Positions 7,943 to 15,690 of a DNA stretch of 64,000 nt are shown here, piece by piece. Position 1 is the stretch's first letter. Every line of letters begins with the position of its first letter. Source of the stretch: Agrococcus casei LMG 22410 (GTDB taxonomy: Bacteria; Actinomycetota; Actinomycetes; Actinomycetales; Microbacteriaceae); the NCBI RefSeq assembly GCF_900163565.1, contig NZ_FUHU01000004.1, forward strand, positions 23,218 through 87,217, given 5' to 3'. A program made the position numbers and the translations under genes. The notes below the pieces were generated by a model. The model worked only from the letters and a program-made list of their open reading frames with translations, was not told the origin of the DNA and did not search any database.

Positions 7943-9451
7943 GTGTCGACACTCACCTCGATAGTCCGCCGAGAGACAGGCGCTTCCGAAGATGACATCG
8001 CCTGGCTGCATCGGCTCGTCGCCGACTGGCAGCTGCTGGCTGACATGTCGTTCTCCGACGTCGTGATGTGGGTGCGCACCCCGGGAGGCGAGTTTGTCGC
8101 GGCAGCGCACGTGCGGCCGTCGAGCTCGGGCACACTGTTCTATCGCGACATCGTCGGCCAGAGCATTCGCGACGACTGGCGCGCGGCCGTCAGCGACGCG
8201 TTCGACCGCAGATCGATTGTCGACTCTGTCGACTACGGGGGCAGCCCGATGCGCGAGACGCGCATCCGTGCTGTTCCTGTCAGGCGCCGTGCGAAGCCGG
8301 GCTCGCCCGACCTGCTCGACGCGCCGCTCGCCATCATCACGCGGCACTCGAACATGGGGCACGCGCGCATTCCGAGCCGGCAGGAGCTCGCCTTCAGAGA
8401 GCTCGCCAACGAAGTCTTCGAGATGATCCAGGGCGGAGACTTTCCTGACGAGACTGCGCCGATCGGACCCAGGCGAGGAGCACCTCGTGCGGCTGACGGC
8501 CTGATCAGGCTCGACGAGGCCGGCACCGTGACCTTCGCCACGCCGAATGCCCTCAGCGCACTCAACCGCATGGGCTTCGCAGACGAGCTCGAGGGCCGTT
8601 CGCTCGCGCAGGTGACGACCGACCTGCTCGACGAGGAGTCTGAGATCGACGATGCGATGCCGCTCGTCGTCATGGGGCGTGCGCCGTGGCGCACCGACAT
8701 CGAGGCCAGGGGTGTCACGCTGACGCTGCGCACCATCGTGCTGCGGCGCGACGGCGAGCGAGTCGGAGCCATCGTCCTGTGCCGCGACGTGACCGAGATG
8801 CGCGTGCGCGAGCAGACGCTCATCACGAAAGACGCCACGATTCGCGAGATCCACCACCGCGTCAAGAACAACCTGCAGACCGTGGCGGCGCTGCTTCGCA
8901 TTCAGGCCAGGCGCACGCACTCGCAGGAGGCCAAGGAGGCGCTCGTCAATGCCGAGCGCCGAGTCGCGTCGATCGCGGTCGTGCACGACACCCTCAGCAC
9001 CGGACTGAGCCAGTCAGTCGACTTCGACGAGGTCTTCGACCGCACGATTCCGCTGACGAGCGAGGTCGCGTCCGTCAACAACGTGCGCGTGCGGACAGAG
9101 CGCATCGGATCGTTCGGCGTGCTGCCGAGCGGCTATGCGACGCCGCTCGCACTTGCCCTGACCGAGCTTGTGACGAATGCCGTCGAGCACGGACTGCCCG
9201 GCATAGAAGACGGACGCGTCACGATCGAGGCGATGCGCAGCAACGACGAGCTCGTCGTGCAGGTGGTCGACAACGGTAAGGGCCTCCCCGCGGGAACAGC
9301 GGGGTCGGGCCTCGGCACGCAGATCGTGAAGACGCTCATCACCGGCGAGCTCTCGGGGGCGATCGACTGGGCCGACGGCGACGAGGGCGGCACCGTCGTC
9401 ACCGTCACGATTCCGCTGCAGTACCTCGACCGCGACGACAACGACGACTGA
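7943..9451 (+). CDS. pdtaS: PdtaS-like sensor histidine kinase
   Basis: Cytoplasmic histidine kinase, 502 residues, of the HisKA_2 group. Order: N-terminal GAF-like sensor (~1-150), PAS-like domain (~185-285), phosphoacceptor helix with REIHHRVKNN (His304/305), and a HATPase domain with the N box ELVTNAVEHGL, VVDNGKGLPAG and GSGLGTQIV. In mycobacteria PdtaS phosphorylates PdtaR, an ANTAR RNA-binding antiterminator; no pdtaR is seen here. It faces whiB1 across a shared hairpin, as Rv3220c neighbours whiB1. GTG 7943 is supported by TACACT six bases upstream. There are no membrane segments, so the signal is probably cytoplasmic. Confidence 0.88.
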   Translation: MSTLTSIVRRETGASEDDIAWLHRLVADWQLLADMSFSDVVMWVRTPGGEFVAAAHVRPSSSGTLFYRDIVGQSIRDDWRAAVSDAFDRRSIVDSVDYGGSPMRETRIRAVPVRRRAKPGSPDLLDAPLAIITRHSNMGHARIPSRQELAFRELANEVFEMIQGGDFPDETAPIGPRRGAPRAADGLIRLDEAGTVTFATPNALSALNRMGFADELEGRSLAQVTTDLLDEESEIDDAMPLVVMGRAPWRTDIEARGVTLTLRTIVLRRDGERVGAIVLCRDVTEMRVREQTLITKDATIREIHHRVKNNLQTVAALLRIQARRTHSQEAKEALVNAERRVASIAVVHDTLSTGLSQSVDFDEVFDRTIPLTSEVASVNNVRVRTERIGSFGVLPSGYATPLALALTELVTNAVEHGLPGIEDGRVTIEAMRSNDELVVQVVDNGKGLPAGTAGSGLGTQIVKTLITGELSGAIDWADGDEGGTVVTVTIPLQYLDRDDNDD

Positions 9452-9457
9452 CGCACG

Positions 9458-9490
9458 AATCGGGGCCGACCACGATGGTCGACCCCGATT
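9458..9490. terminator. Bidirectional hairpin between pdtaS-like and whiB1 genes
   Basis: Inverted repeat AATCGGGG(C)CGACC / GGTCGACCCCGATT around a 5-base loop, between two convergent genes; it can serve both strands. No long T tract. Confidence 0.7.
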
Positions 9491-9507
9491 GCGAAAGGCT
9501 TCTTGGC

Positions 9508-9756
9508 TCAGCCGGCGCGACGTGCGCGGGCTGCGCGGCGCTTGAGTGCGCGACGCTCGTCTTCAGAGAGGCCGCCCCACACGCCCGAGTCCTGGTTGGT
9601 CTCGAGTGCGTACTGCAGGCACTGCTCGGTCACCGTGCAACGACCGCAGACCGTCTTCGCTCGCTCGATCTGGTCGAGTGCGGGGCCTGTGTTGCCGACC
9701 GGGAAGAACAGCTCCGGGTCGACGGTGCGGCATGCGGCGTCATCGCGCCAATCCAT
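9508..9756 (-). CDS. whiB1: WhiB1-type iron-sulfur transcriptional regulator
   Basis: An 82-residue WhiB family protein that binds a [4Fe-4S] cluster through C9, C37, C40 and C46 (CxxC plus outer cysteines) and contains the turn motif GVWGG (58-62), followed by a basic DNA-binding tail (RRALKRRAARARRAG). WhiB1 is essential and NO-responsive in M. tuberculosis and works bound to sigma-A. The short length and position next to a pdtaS-like gene favour WhiB1 over other paralogues. ATG 9756 is preceded by AAGGAG. Confidence 0.92.
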   Translation of the reverse strand: MDWRDDAACRTVDPELFFPVGNTGPALDQIERAKTVCGRCTVTEQCLQYALETNQDSGVWGGLSEDERRALKRRAARARRAG

Positions 9757-9966
9757 AGTGACTCCTTGTAGTCTGGGTGTGATGTCGCCCTGGGCGACAC
9801 TCCGCGTGCAAATGATTCACCCCGATTCGACCGGCTTCTTCAAGCCTGTGACTCGGCGGGCGTCGCATTCGCTGCGGATGATGGAAAGTCCTGCGGCAGC
9901 GGGGCATCGTGCGCGGCTACCGAAAGACTATTTTCGCATAGGCGCGTCTGAGAGGCAAGGGATTTC

Positions 9967-10389
9967 TTGAGTTCGTCAGTAGAGAACACGTCTGCGAGCA
10001 GGCCCATGGCGGCCACCTTCATCAGTGTGATCCTGATGATCGAGGCGGCCGCGGTCATCGGCGTCGGCGTCTACACGGCCATCGTCGCGTTCGGCGAAGA
10101 GGGCATGCACATCGTCGGCACGCTCTTCCTCGCAGCGGTCTGTCTCGGCCTCGGCGTCTTTCTCATTCAGGCCGCTCGCGGAATGCGCTCCGGGCGACCG
10201 TGGTCCCGCGGAGCCGCGCTTGCGTGGCAGGTGCTGCAGATCGGTCTGGCCCTCGGATCATTCAACCCAGACAACCGCATCGTCTGGCTGGCGCTGCTGC
10301 TCGCGATCCCCGCGATCGTCGTGCTCGCACTCGTGTTCAGGCAGTCTGTGACCGACTGGCTCGCGCGCGGCGAGCGGCAGCAGGCCTGA
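9967..10389 (+). CDS. Small integral membrane protein
   Basis: A 140-residue protein with about four hydrophobic helices, beginning ATFISVILMIEAAAVIGVGV, and a charged C-terminus (RGERQQA). I do not recognise the family. TTG 9967 is preceded by AAGGGA at good spacing; an internal ATG at 10006 (MAATFIS) is the alternative. The next gene starts three bases after the stop, so it is cotranscribed with the alpha/beta hydrolase. The 210 bases upstream (9757-9966) carry the whiB1 promoter region and nothing else I can name. Confidence 0.7.
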   Translation: MSSSVENTSASRPMAATFISVILMIEAAAVIGVGVYTAIVAFGEEGMHIVGTLFLAAVCLGLGVFLIQAARGMRSGRPWSRGAALAWQVLQIGLALGSFNPDNRIVWLALLLAIPAIVVLALVFRQSVTDWLARGERQQA

Positions 10390-10395
10390 TCAGTG

Positions 10396-11232
10396 ATGCC
10401 CCTCGTCGACATCGGGGGCAGGCGTCTGAGCGTCTTCGACAGTCCCGCCCAGGAGTCGGCGGGCGACGTGGTCGTATTCGAGTCGGGACTCGGTGCCAGC
10501 GGAGCCTTCTGGCGGCTTGTCGAGCGAGAGCTGCAAGGATGCGCACGCCTCGTGTCCTACGACCGCGCCGGTTACGGCATTTCTGATGCGGCACAGGGTG
10601 ATCGCGGCCTCGAGGCGCTGGCCGACGACCTCGATGCGCTCCTCGAGACGCTGCATTCTCAGCGGCTGGTCCTCGTGGGCCACAGCTGGGGCGGGCCCAT
10701 CGTGCGTCTTGTCGCCAGGAGGCGCAGGGCGCGTGGGCAGGACGTCACGGGATTGGTGCTGGTCGATCCCAGTGACGAAGGCGCGAGCATGTTCTTCGGA
10801 CGCGCGTTTGCCGTGTCTGACGCGATGCAGCGGGCGCTGAGCGTTCCGCTCGCTCGGACGGGGCTGCTGCGGCGGCTCTACGGCACTGTGCTCAAGCCGC
10901 TCACGGGCGAGCTGCTGGATGCAGTCGCCGAGGCGAGCGCAAGCGTAACCGCAGCGAGAGCGTCGAATGCCGAACTGCTCGGTGTGACGGCAGGTCTCGA
11001 AGGCCTGCTTGCCCACCCAGAAGCAGAGACGGATGCGCCAGTCACGGTGATCTCCGGCGCTCGGTCCGGCAGGAGCGACCGGCGGCAGCGGGCTGAGCTC
11101 ATTCGCGCTCACCAGCGGCGCGCTGTGCAGGCTCGGAACGGCCGCCATGTGCTTGCTCCGCACTCCGGGCACATGGTGCCGCTGAGCGAGCCCGAGGTCG
11201 TCGCAGACGAGGTCAGGCGTCTGCTCGCGTGA
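10396..11232 (+). CDS. Alpha/beta-fold hydrolase
   Basis: A 278-residue serine hydrolase. The nucleophile elbow is GHSWGG (Ser97), the oxyanion segment is ESGLGASGAFW (~29-39), the likely acid lies in the strand after LVLVDPSD, and the catalytic His is in HSGHMVPLSEPE near the C-terminus. A cap region rich in Ala and Arg lies between. The substrate cannot be inferred. Start: ATG 10396, or the adjacent GTG 10393. It follows the small membrane protein gene closely and converges on the peroxiredoxin gene with a 3-base gap. It is not OleB-like in any motif I can see. Confidence 0.85.
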   Translation: MPLVDIGGRRLSVFDSPAQESAGDVVVFESGLGASGAFWRLVERELQGCARLVSYDRAGYGISDAAQGDRGLEALADDLDALLETLHSQRLVLVGHSWGGPIVRLVARRRRARGQDVTGLVLVDPSDEGASMFFGRAFAVSDAMQRALSVPLARTGLLRRLYGTVLKPLTGELLDAVAEASASVTAARASNAELLGVTAGLEGLLAHPEAETDAPVTVISGARSGRSDRRQRAELIRAHQRRAVQARNGRHVLAPHSGHMVPLSEPEVVADEVRRLLA

Positions 11233-11235
11233 GCG

Positions 11236-11706
11236 CTACTCGCCGAATGCGAGCCGCTTGTTGAGCATGGCCAGGTGGCCCTTCGCCTTCGTGTTGTAGA
11301 AGGTGTGGGTGATGACGCCGTGCTCGTCGAGCACGAACGTCGAGCGCTTCACGCCGATGACGGTGCGCCCGTACATGCTCTTCTCGCCCCAGGTGGCGTA
11401 CTGCTCGTGCACCTCGTGGTCGGGGTCAGACAGCAGCGTGTACTGCAGGCCGTCAGTCTCTGCCGCGCTCGCGAGCTTCTCGACCGAGTCGCGCGAGACT
11501 CCGACCACGGTGTAGCCGGCTGCTTCGAGCGGGCCGAAGCTGTCTCTGAAGTCGCATGCCTGGCTGCGGCAGGCCGAGGTCATCGCCTCGGGGTAGAACC
11601 ACAGAACGACCTTGCTGCCGCGCAGATCGCTGAGCGAAACGGCGTCGCCGTGCTGGTTCTTGAGAGTGAATTCAGGGGCCTGCTGACCGACTTCGAGTTG
11701 TGCCAT
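11236..11706 (-). CDS. bcp: Thioredoxin-dependent peroxiredoxin, BCP type
   Basis: Thiol peroxidase reducing H2O2 and organic peroxides. The 156 residues carry the BCP pattern YPEAMTSACRSQACDFRDS, with peroxidatic Cys46 in the TxxC context and a second Cys51 five residues on, the usual resolving position in atypical two-Cys BCPs. The usual TPGCT is here TSACR, a mild departure. The remainder (VVGVSRDS, ERSTFVLDE-like segment) matches the family. ATG 11706; the gene is divergent from tRNA-Lys. Confidence 0.92.
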   Translation of the reverse strand: MAQLEVGQQAPEFTLKNQHGDAVSLSDLRGSKVVLWFYPEAMTSACRSQACDFRDSFGPLEAAGYTVVGVSRDSVEKLASAAETDGLQYTLLSDPDHEVHEQYATWGEKSMYGRTVIGVKRSTFVLDEHGVITHTFYNTKAKGHLAMLNKRLAFGE

Positions 11707-11781
11707 GGCTCCATCTCATCATGGGCGCAAGTGACCTCGGAGCTATGTTATAGTTGACAGTCGGTTCGGTCAGAGCCGTTT

Positions 11782-11853
<72 letters not shown>

Positions 11854-11941
11854 CTGTGCATTATTCACCATCGATGGCTGGTGGTAGCTTTTCCTGCAGG
11901 AAGAACAATGAGAATGACGAGCTGCTAGGGAGCCCTTGCTC

Positions 11942-13030
11942 ATGTCGAGCGCCAATGGTCACGAATCGGAAGAGCCTGCTGAAGGCCCCGTGAGCGTTGA
12001 CGAGCGTTCGGCACGCTTCAAGATGCCGTGGTTCCTCAGCAAGACGGCCGTGATCTCTGGATCGGCTTTCATTGTCGCAGCCCTTGTGGCAGCAATCGTC
12101 ATGCCTTCGATGCTCGACGCCGAGGCTGACCCGCCTGTCGCTGAAGAGCCCGCCCAGAGTCCAAGTGACCGCGGCATCGTCGAAGACTACAGAGCTGCTC
12201 AGGAAGCCCTCGCAATTGCGCAGTGTGAGGCTGAAGAGACATCCATTGCAGCCGGCACGCTCATGCAGCATCTCGGTTCGACGTTGGACGGAGCCGACGT
12301 GATCGGCACGGACGAAGCCCTGATCGGCGAGAACGAGCGTCTCAATCTGGCGAATGCACTCCAGCAAGTCGCGCTGCAGTTCGACGAAGCTCCGTTCACC
12401 GCCGAACAGCAGCAGCTCGTGGAGGGCGCAGACGACCGCACGCCATGCGATCAGCTTGAGCTGGACGACGCCGCAGCCGCCACAGGCGAAGCCCCCACGC
12501 GTGAAGACGTAGAGGCTCTGGAGGATCAGGCAGACAGCGTTGAAAGCATCGGCGTCGAAATGGCTGAGGTGACGGGCCTTGTCGATTCGCTCGCAGATCC
12601 CGTGCAGGCAGCGGTGCAGTCGATGCAGCCTGATTCGTATGTGACGGCGCTGTACTGGCGCGCGGACCCAGAAGTGCTCAATGCGCTTCCCGGCGCGACT
12701 GAGGAGATGTCGCAGTCGCTGAATGAGCAGAATGGCGGTGCCGAGTCGACTCTCGATCTGCTGGATGCTCTGGTGGTCAAGACCACGGCGGTGTCAGATG
12801 TCGTTGCATCGCACTACGCGAACTACGAGAACACGGAGCAGGATCAGCCCGGAGTTCCGGATCCAACCGATCCGGTCAACCCTCCGCCCCCCGATGATCC
12901 GCCACCCCCGGATGATCCGACTGACCCGACCGACCCGACTGACCCAACGCAGCCGACTGAACCGCCGACGTCACCAGAGCCACCGGACTTCGAGGAAGGC
13001 GAGCCCGTTCAGCTGACCCCTGCCGCTTGA
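11942..13030 (+). CDS. Membrane-anchored protein with Pro/Asp/Thr-rich tail
   Basis: Unrecognised 362-residue protein. Cytoplasmic N-terminus rich in Glu/Ser, one membrane helix at about residues 36-57 (AVISGSAFIVAALVAAIVM), a long external helical Glu/Ala/Gln-rich region (~90-300), and a tail dominated by PPPPDDP and tandem DPT repeats (12875-12960), which looks like a wall-spanning linker. No LPXTG or C-terminal membrane anchor is present. ATG 11942 is chosen; TTG at 11936 is possible. Codons look less GC-rich than neighbours. It follows tRNA-Lys by 88 bases. Role unknown; possibly an envelope or surface protein. Confidence 0.72.
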   Translation: MSSANGHESEEPAEGPVSVDERSARFKMPWFLSKTAVISGSAFIVAALVAAIVMPSMLDAEADPPVAEEPAQSPSDRGIVEDYRAAQEALAIAQCEAEETSIAAGTLMQHLGSTLDGADVIGTDEALIGENERLNLANALQQVALQFDEAPFTAEQQQLVEGADDRTPCDQLELDDAAAATGEAPTREDVEALEDQADSVESIGVEMAEVTGLVDSLADPVQAAVQSMQPDSYVTALYWRADPEVLNALPGATEEMSQSLNEQNGGAESTLDLLDALVVKTTAVSDVVASHYANYENTEQDQPGVPDPTDPVNPPPPDDPPPPDDPTDPTDPTDPTQPTEPPTSPEPPDFEEGEPVQLTPAA

Positions 13031-13302
13031 TCTGCAGGGGCGGCATGACGGAGGCTGCTTGATTGCTCGCGCGCACCCGTCTGCACGAACGATGCGCCGA
13101 AGAGCCCAGCGCCACACGCCATCGACGCGATCGCCGCGGCCTGCATTGCCCACACCAGCACAGAAGTGAGCAGATGCACAGTTGGCGAGCCATTCTCCTG
13201 TGACGCCACCAGCAGGTAGTGCGACGGCGTGAATGTATAGAAGAGGGCGGCGTAGGCGATCAGCACGATGCTGATCGTTCGAAGCTTCTTTGCTCGGTTC
13301 AT
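13009..13302 (-). CDS. Small two-helix membrane protein
   Basis: A 97-residue product with two hydrophobic segments (residues ~9-30 and ~48-70) and a polar tail. I do not recognise it. Reality is supported by a TATCCT box exactly six bases before ATG 13302, the leaderless pattern of this window. The last 22 bases overlap the 3' end of the proline-rich protein gene on the other strand. Homologues would be needed for confidence. Confidence 0.55.
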   Translation of the reverse strand: MNRAKKLRTISIVLIAYAALFYTFTPSHYLLVASQENGSPTVHLLTSVLVWAMQAAAIASMACGAGLFGASFVQTGAREQSSSLRHAAPADQAAGVS

Positions 13303-13308
13303 ATAAAC

Positions 13309-13314
13309 AGGATA
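13309..13314 (-). promoter_or_regulatory. Leaderless-type -10 box for the gene at 13302
   Basis: TATCCT (reverse strand), six bases before ATG 13302. Confidence 0.45.
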
Positions 13315-13317
13315 GCG

Positions 13318-14544
13318 CTACTGACGATAGCTCGCCAAGAAGTTTCCGAGACGCTCGATGGCACGCTTCAGGTCGCGGCGGTGCGGCAGCGTGACGATGC
13401 GCAGGTGGTCGGGCGCGTCCCAGTTGAAGCCGGTGCCCTGCGTCAGCAGCACCTTCTCTTGCCGCAGGAAGTCGAGCACGAGCTTCTCGTCGTCGCGAAT
13501 GTGGTGCACCTCGGGGTCGAGACGCGGAAATGCGTACAGGGCGCCCTTCGGTGTCACGACGCTGACGCCGGGAATGCTCTTCAGCGTCTCGACGGCGACG
13601 TCGCGCTGGTCGTGCAGGCGCCCGCCGGGTGCCGTGAGCTCGTCGATCGACTGGTTGCCGCCGAGCGCCGCCTGAATCGCATACTGCGCCGGCACGTTGG
13701 GGCACAGGCGGGTGGAGGCGAGCAGATTCATCCCGTGGATGAAGCCCTTCGCGTGATCCTGCGGGCCCGAGACGACAACCCATCCGGATCGGAATCCCGC
13801 GGCACGGTAGGTCTTCGACAGGCCGTTGTAGGTGAGCACGAGCAGGTCGGGCGCGAGCGTCGCGATCGAGATGTGCTCGGCGTCGTCGTACAGGATGCGG
13901 TCGTAGATCTCGTCGGCGAGGATCAGCAGCGAGTGGCGGCGTGCGACCTCGACGATTCTCTCGAGCACCTCACGCGAGTAGACGGCTCCGGTGGGGTTGT
14001 TCGGGTTGATGACCACGATCGCCTTCGTGCGCTCGGTGATCTTCGACTCGATGTCTTCGATGCTGGGCTCCCAGCCGGCCTCTTCGTCGCAGCGATAGTG
14101 CACCGGCGTACCTGACGAAAGGCTTGTCATTGCCGTCCAGAGCGGGTAGTCGGGCATGGGGATCAGCACTTCGTCGCCTTCGTCGAGCAGCGCCTGCATC
14201 GTCATGGTGATGAGCTCTGAGACGCCGTTGCCGAGAAAGACGTCGTCGACCGAGATGCGCGGAAAGCCGGGCACCTGGTCGTAGCGGCTCACAATCGCGC
14301 GGCGAGCCGACAGGATGCCCTTCGAGTCGGAGTAGCCCTGGGCGTTGTGCAGATTGGCGATGACGTCCTGCACGATCACCTCGGGGGTATCGTGGCCGAA
14401 TGGCGCCGGGTTGCCGATGTTCAGCTTGAGGATGCGATGGCCGTCTGCCTCGAGCCGCATCGCCTCGTCCTGTATGGGCCCTCGCAGCTCATAGAGCACG
14501 TTCTGGAGCTTGGTCGACTGGTTGAGAGAGCGAAGCGAAGCCAT
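13318..14544 (-). CDS. alaT: Alanine-type PLP aminotransferase
   Basis: Class I/II aminotransferase, 408 residues, similar to AlaT (alanine:2-oxoglutarate/valine transaminases) of actinobacteria. Visible are NIGNPAPFG near the N-terminus, the PLP-contact segment INPNNPTGAVYS, and the Schiff-base lysine in YNGLSKTYRAAGFRSGW. The C-terminus ends with RLGNFLASYRQ. ATG 14544 is supported by TACCAT six bases upstream. The first residues (MASLRSLNQSTKLQNVLYEL) fit the family start. It lies 4 bases downstream of the PfkB kinase gene, but its own -10 box sits inside that gene's end, so independent transcription is likely. Confidence 0.88.
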   Translation of the reverse strand: MASLRSLNQSTKLQNVLYELRGPIQDEAMRLEADGHRILKLNIGNPAPFGHDTPEVIVQDVIANLHNAQGYSDSKGILSARRAIVSRYDQVPGFPRISVDDVFLGNGVSELITMTMQALLDEGDEVLIPMPDYPLWTAMTSLSSGTPVHYRCDEEAGWEPSIEDIESKITERTKAIVVINPNNPTGAVYSREVLERIVEVARRHSLLILADEIYDRILYDDAEHISIATLAPDLLVLTYNGLSKTYRAAGFRSGWVVVSGPQDHAKGFIHGMNLLASTRLCPNVPAQYAIQAALGGNQSIDELTAPGGRLHDQRDVAVETLKSIPGVSVVTPKGALYAFPRLDPEVHHIRDDEKLVLDFLRQEKVLLTQGTGFNWDAPDHLRIVTLPHRRDLKRAIERLGNFLASYRQ

Positions 14545-14548
14545 GCAC

Positions 14549-15406
14549 TCATGGTAGTTGCAGTTCGCCTCCGGGGGCACGGCAGGTTGCGGCGGCGACC
14601 AGCATCGCGCGCTCCAGAGCTTCGCCCCACGGCTGCTCATCGAGCAAGGCAAGGGCGAGCGTCGCATTCGTCGCGTCGCCCGCGCCGATCGTGTCGACGA
14701 TGGGCGCATCCATGTGCGCGATGGGGCGCTGCTCGTGCAGCGAAGCGGTGCGGATGCTCGCCCCGGCTGGGCCTTCGGTCACGAGTGCGACCTCGAGGCC
14801 TGCGGCAAGCAGCTGCTCGGCCGCATCGTGCGGCTCGAGTTCGAAGAGCAGCCGGGTGTCTTCATCGCTCAGCTTCAGCATCGTCGCAGCGGCTGCGAGC
14901 CGGCGCAGGTTTGCGGCGAACGCCGCGACGGTGGCGGGGTCGTTGTCGCGCAGGTATCCGGGCCGGGGATTCGCATCGAGCACGAACGGAATCGGCATTC
15001 GCTGCAGCGCTTGCAGCGCCTCCGTCTGCGCGTCGCTCTCCAGCGGAACACAGGAGACCACGACGCAGTCGGCCTCGGCGATCACCGCGGCCTTCGACGC
15101 GACGTCGAAGAATCGCTTGCGTCCGGCCTCGTTGAAGACGTACTCCATCGACTCGCCGACTCGGGTCGCCGTGGCTGTCGCGGTGCCGTGTGGCGCATCC
15201 GTCGCGTGCACTCGCACGCCGTGCTCGGCCGCGTGCCGCAGGAGGGCCCGACCCGGCTCGTCGTCGGCGAGCATCGTGATGAGGTCGACGTCTGCTCCGA
15301 GCTTCGCGAGTCCGACGGCGACGTTGAAGGCGGCTCCGCCGGGAATCTGGCGGCCGTCGACGATGTCGATCAGGGCGTCGCCGATGACGGCAACGCGATG
15401 GGTCAC
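14549..15406 (-). CDS. PfkB family carbohydrate kinase
   Basis: Sugar or nucleoside kinase of the ribokinase family, 285 residues. N-terminal GD(A)LIDIV and the di-glycine switch PGGAAFNVAVGLAKLG match PfkB signature 1; the catalytic DTIGAGDATNA near residue 235 matches signature 2, with Asp as base and the GAGD anion hole. The final GGELQLP is a typical fructokinase-like C-terminus. The substrate is probably fructose or a related sugar but is not certain. GTG 15406 overlaps the upstream small gene's stop by four bases (GTGA). Confidence 0.88.
   Translation of the reverse strand: MTHRVAVIGDALIDIVDGRQIPGGAAFNVAVGLAKLGADVDLITMLADDEPGRALLRHAAEHGVRVHATDAPHGTATATATRVGESMEYVFNEAGRKRFFDVASKAAVIAEADCVVVSCVPLESDAQTEALQALQRMPIPFVLDANPRPGYLRDNDPATVAAFAANLRRLAAAATMLKLSDEDTRLLFELEPHDAAEQLLAAGLEVALVTEGPAGASIRTASLHEQRPIAHMDAPIVDTIGAGDATNATLALALLDEQPWGEALERAMLVAAATCRAPGGELQLP
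14551..14556 (-). promoter_or_regulatory. Leaderless-type -10 box for alaT
   Basis: TACCAT (reverse strand), six bases before ATG 14544, inside the 3' end of the PfkB gene. Confidence 0.45.
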
Positions 15407-15618
15407 TTCGACAGCTCGCGCTCGAGCTCTTCGAGTCGAACCTGGCGATCCTGCTCGAGCACCGAGCCGATTGCGAGCGCGACTCCGATGCCCCACGAGC
15501 CCCAGAGCAGAAGGCTTCGCCAGTTGACGGGCGCTTCTTTCGTGACCTTGTAGACGCCAACGGCGCCGGCAACGGCTGTCAGGACACCTGGGTTCAGAAG
15601 AAACTTGCGCACATGCAT
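15403..15618 (-). CDS. Small membrane protein upstream of the PfkB kinase
   Basis: A 71-residue product: basic N-terminus (MHVRKFLLNPG), two short hydrophobic stretches (VLTAVAGAVGVY and LLLWGSWGIGVALAIG) and a charged helical tail (EQDRQVRLEELERELSK). Unrecognised. The longer upstream reading frame lacks membrane-protein or domain character and is discounted. It is translationally coupled to the kinase (four-base overlap) and divergent from the OleA-like operon. Function unknown. Confidence 0.6.
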   Translation of the reverse strand: MHVRKFLLNPGVLTAVAGAVGVYKVTKEAPVNWRSLLLWGSWGIGVALAIGSVLEQDRQVRLEELERELSK

Positions 15619-15678
15619 ACGGTACCGAACGCCCAGCAGGCGCGACAACTGCCCTGCCAAAGCCCAGCCTGGTCGGGT

Positions 15679-15684
15679 TAGGCT
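15679..15684 (+). promoter_or_regulatory. Leaderless-type -10 box for the Ole-like operon
   Basis: TAGGCT, six bases before GTG 15691; no ribosome site. Presumed promoter of the five-gene operon 15691-21130. Confidence 0.5.
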
Positions 15685-15690
15685 CCCGAT

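Noticed and set aside
7826..8986. A 386-codon minus-strand frame opposite the histidine kinase.
   Set aside because: No recognisable domains; the opposite strand encodes an intact PdtaS-like kinase.
10396..11232. Possibility that this alpha/beta hydrolase is the missing OleB of the 15.7-21.1 kb operon.
   Set aside because: It lies about 5 kb away in a different transcription unit and shows a Ser nucleophile (GHSWGG), whereas OleB proteins use a haloalkane-dehalogenase-like Asp.
12875..12965. Repetitive DNA that could be taken for a minisatellite.
   Set aside because: It is in frame and encodes PPDD and DPT protein repeats, so it is explained by the protein.
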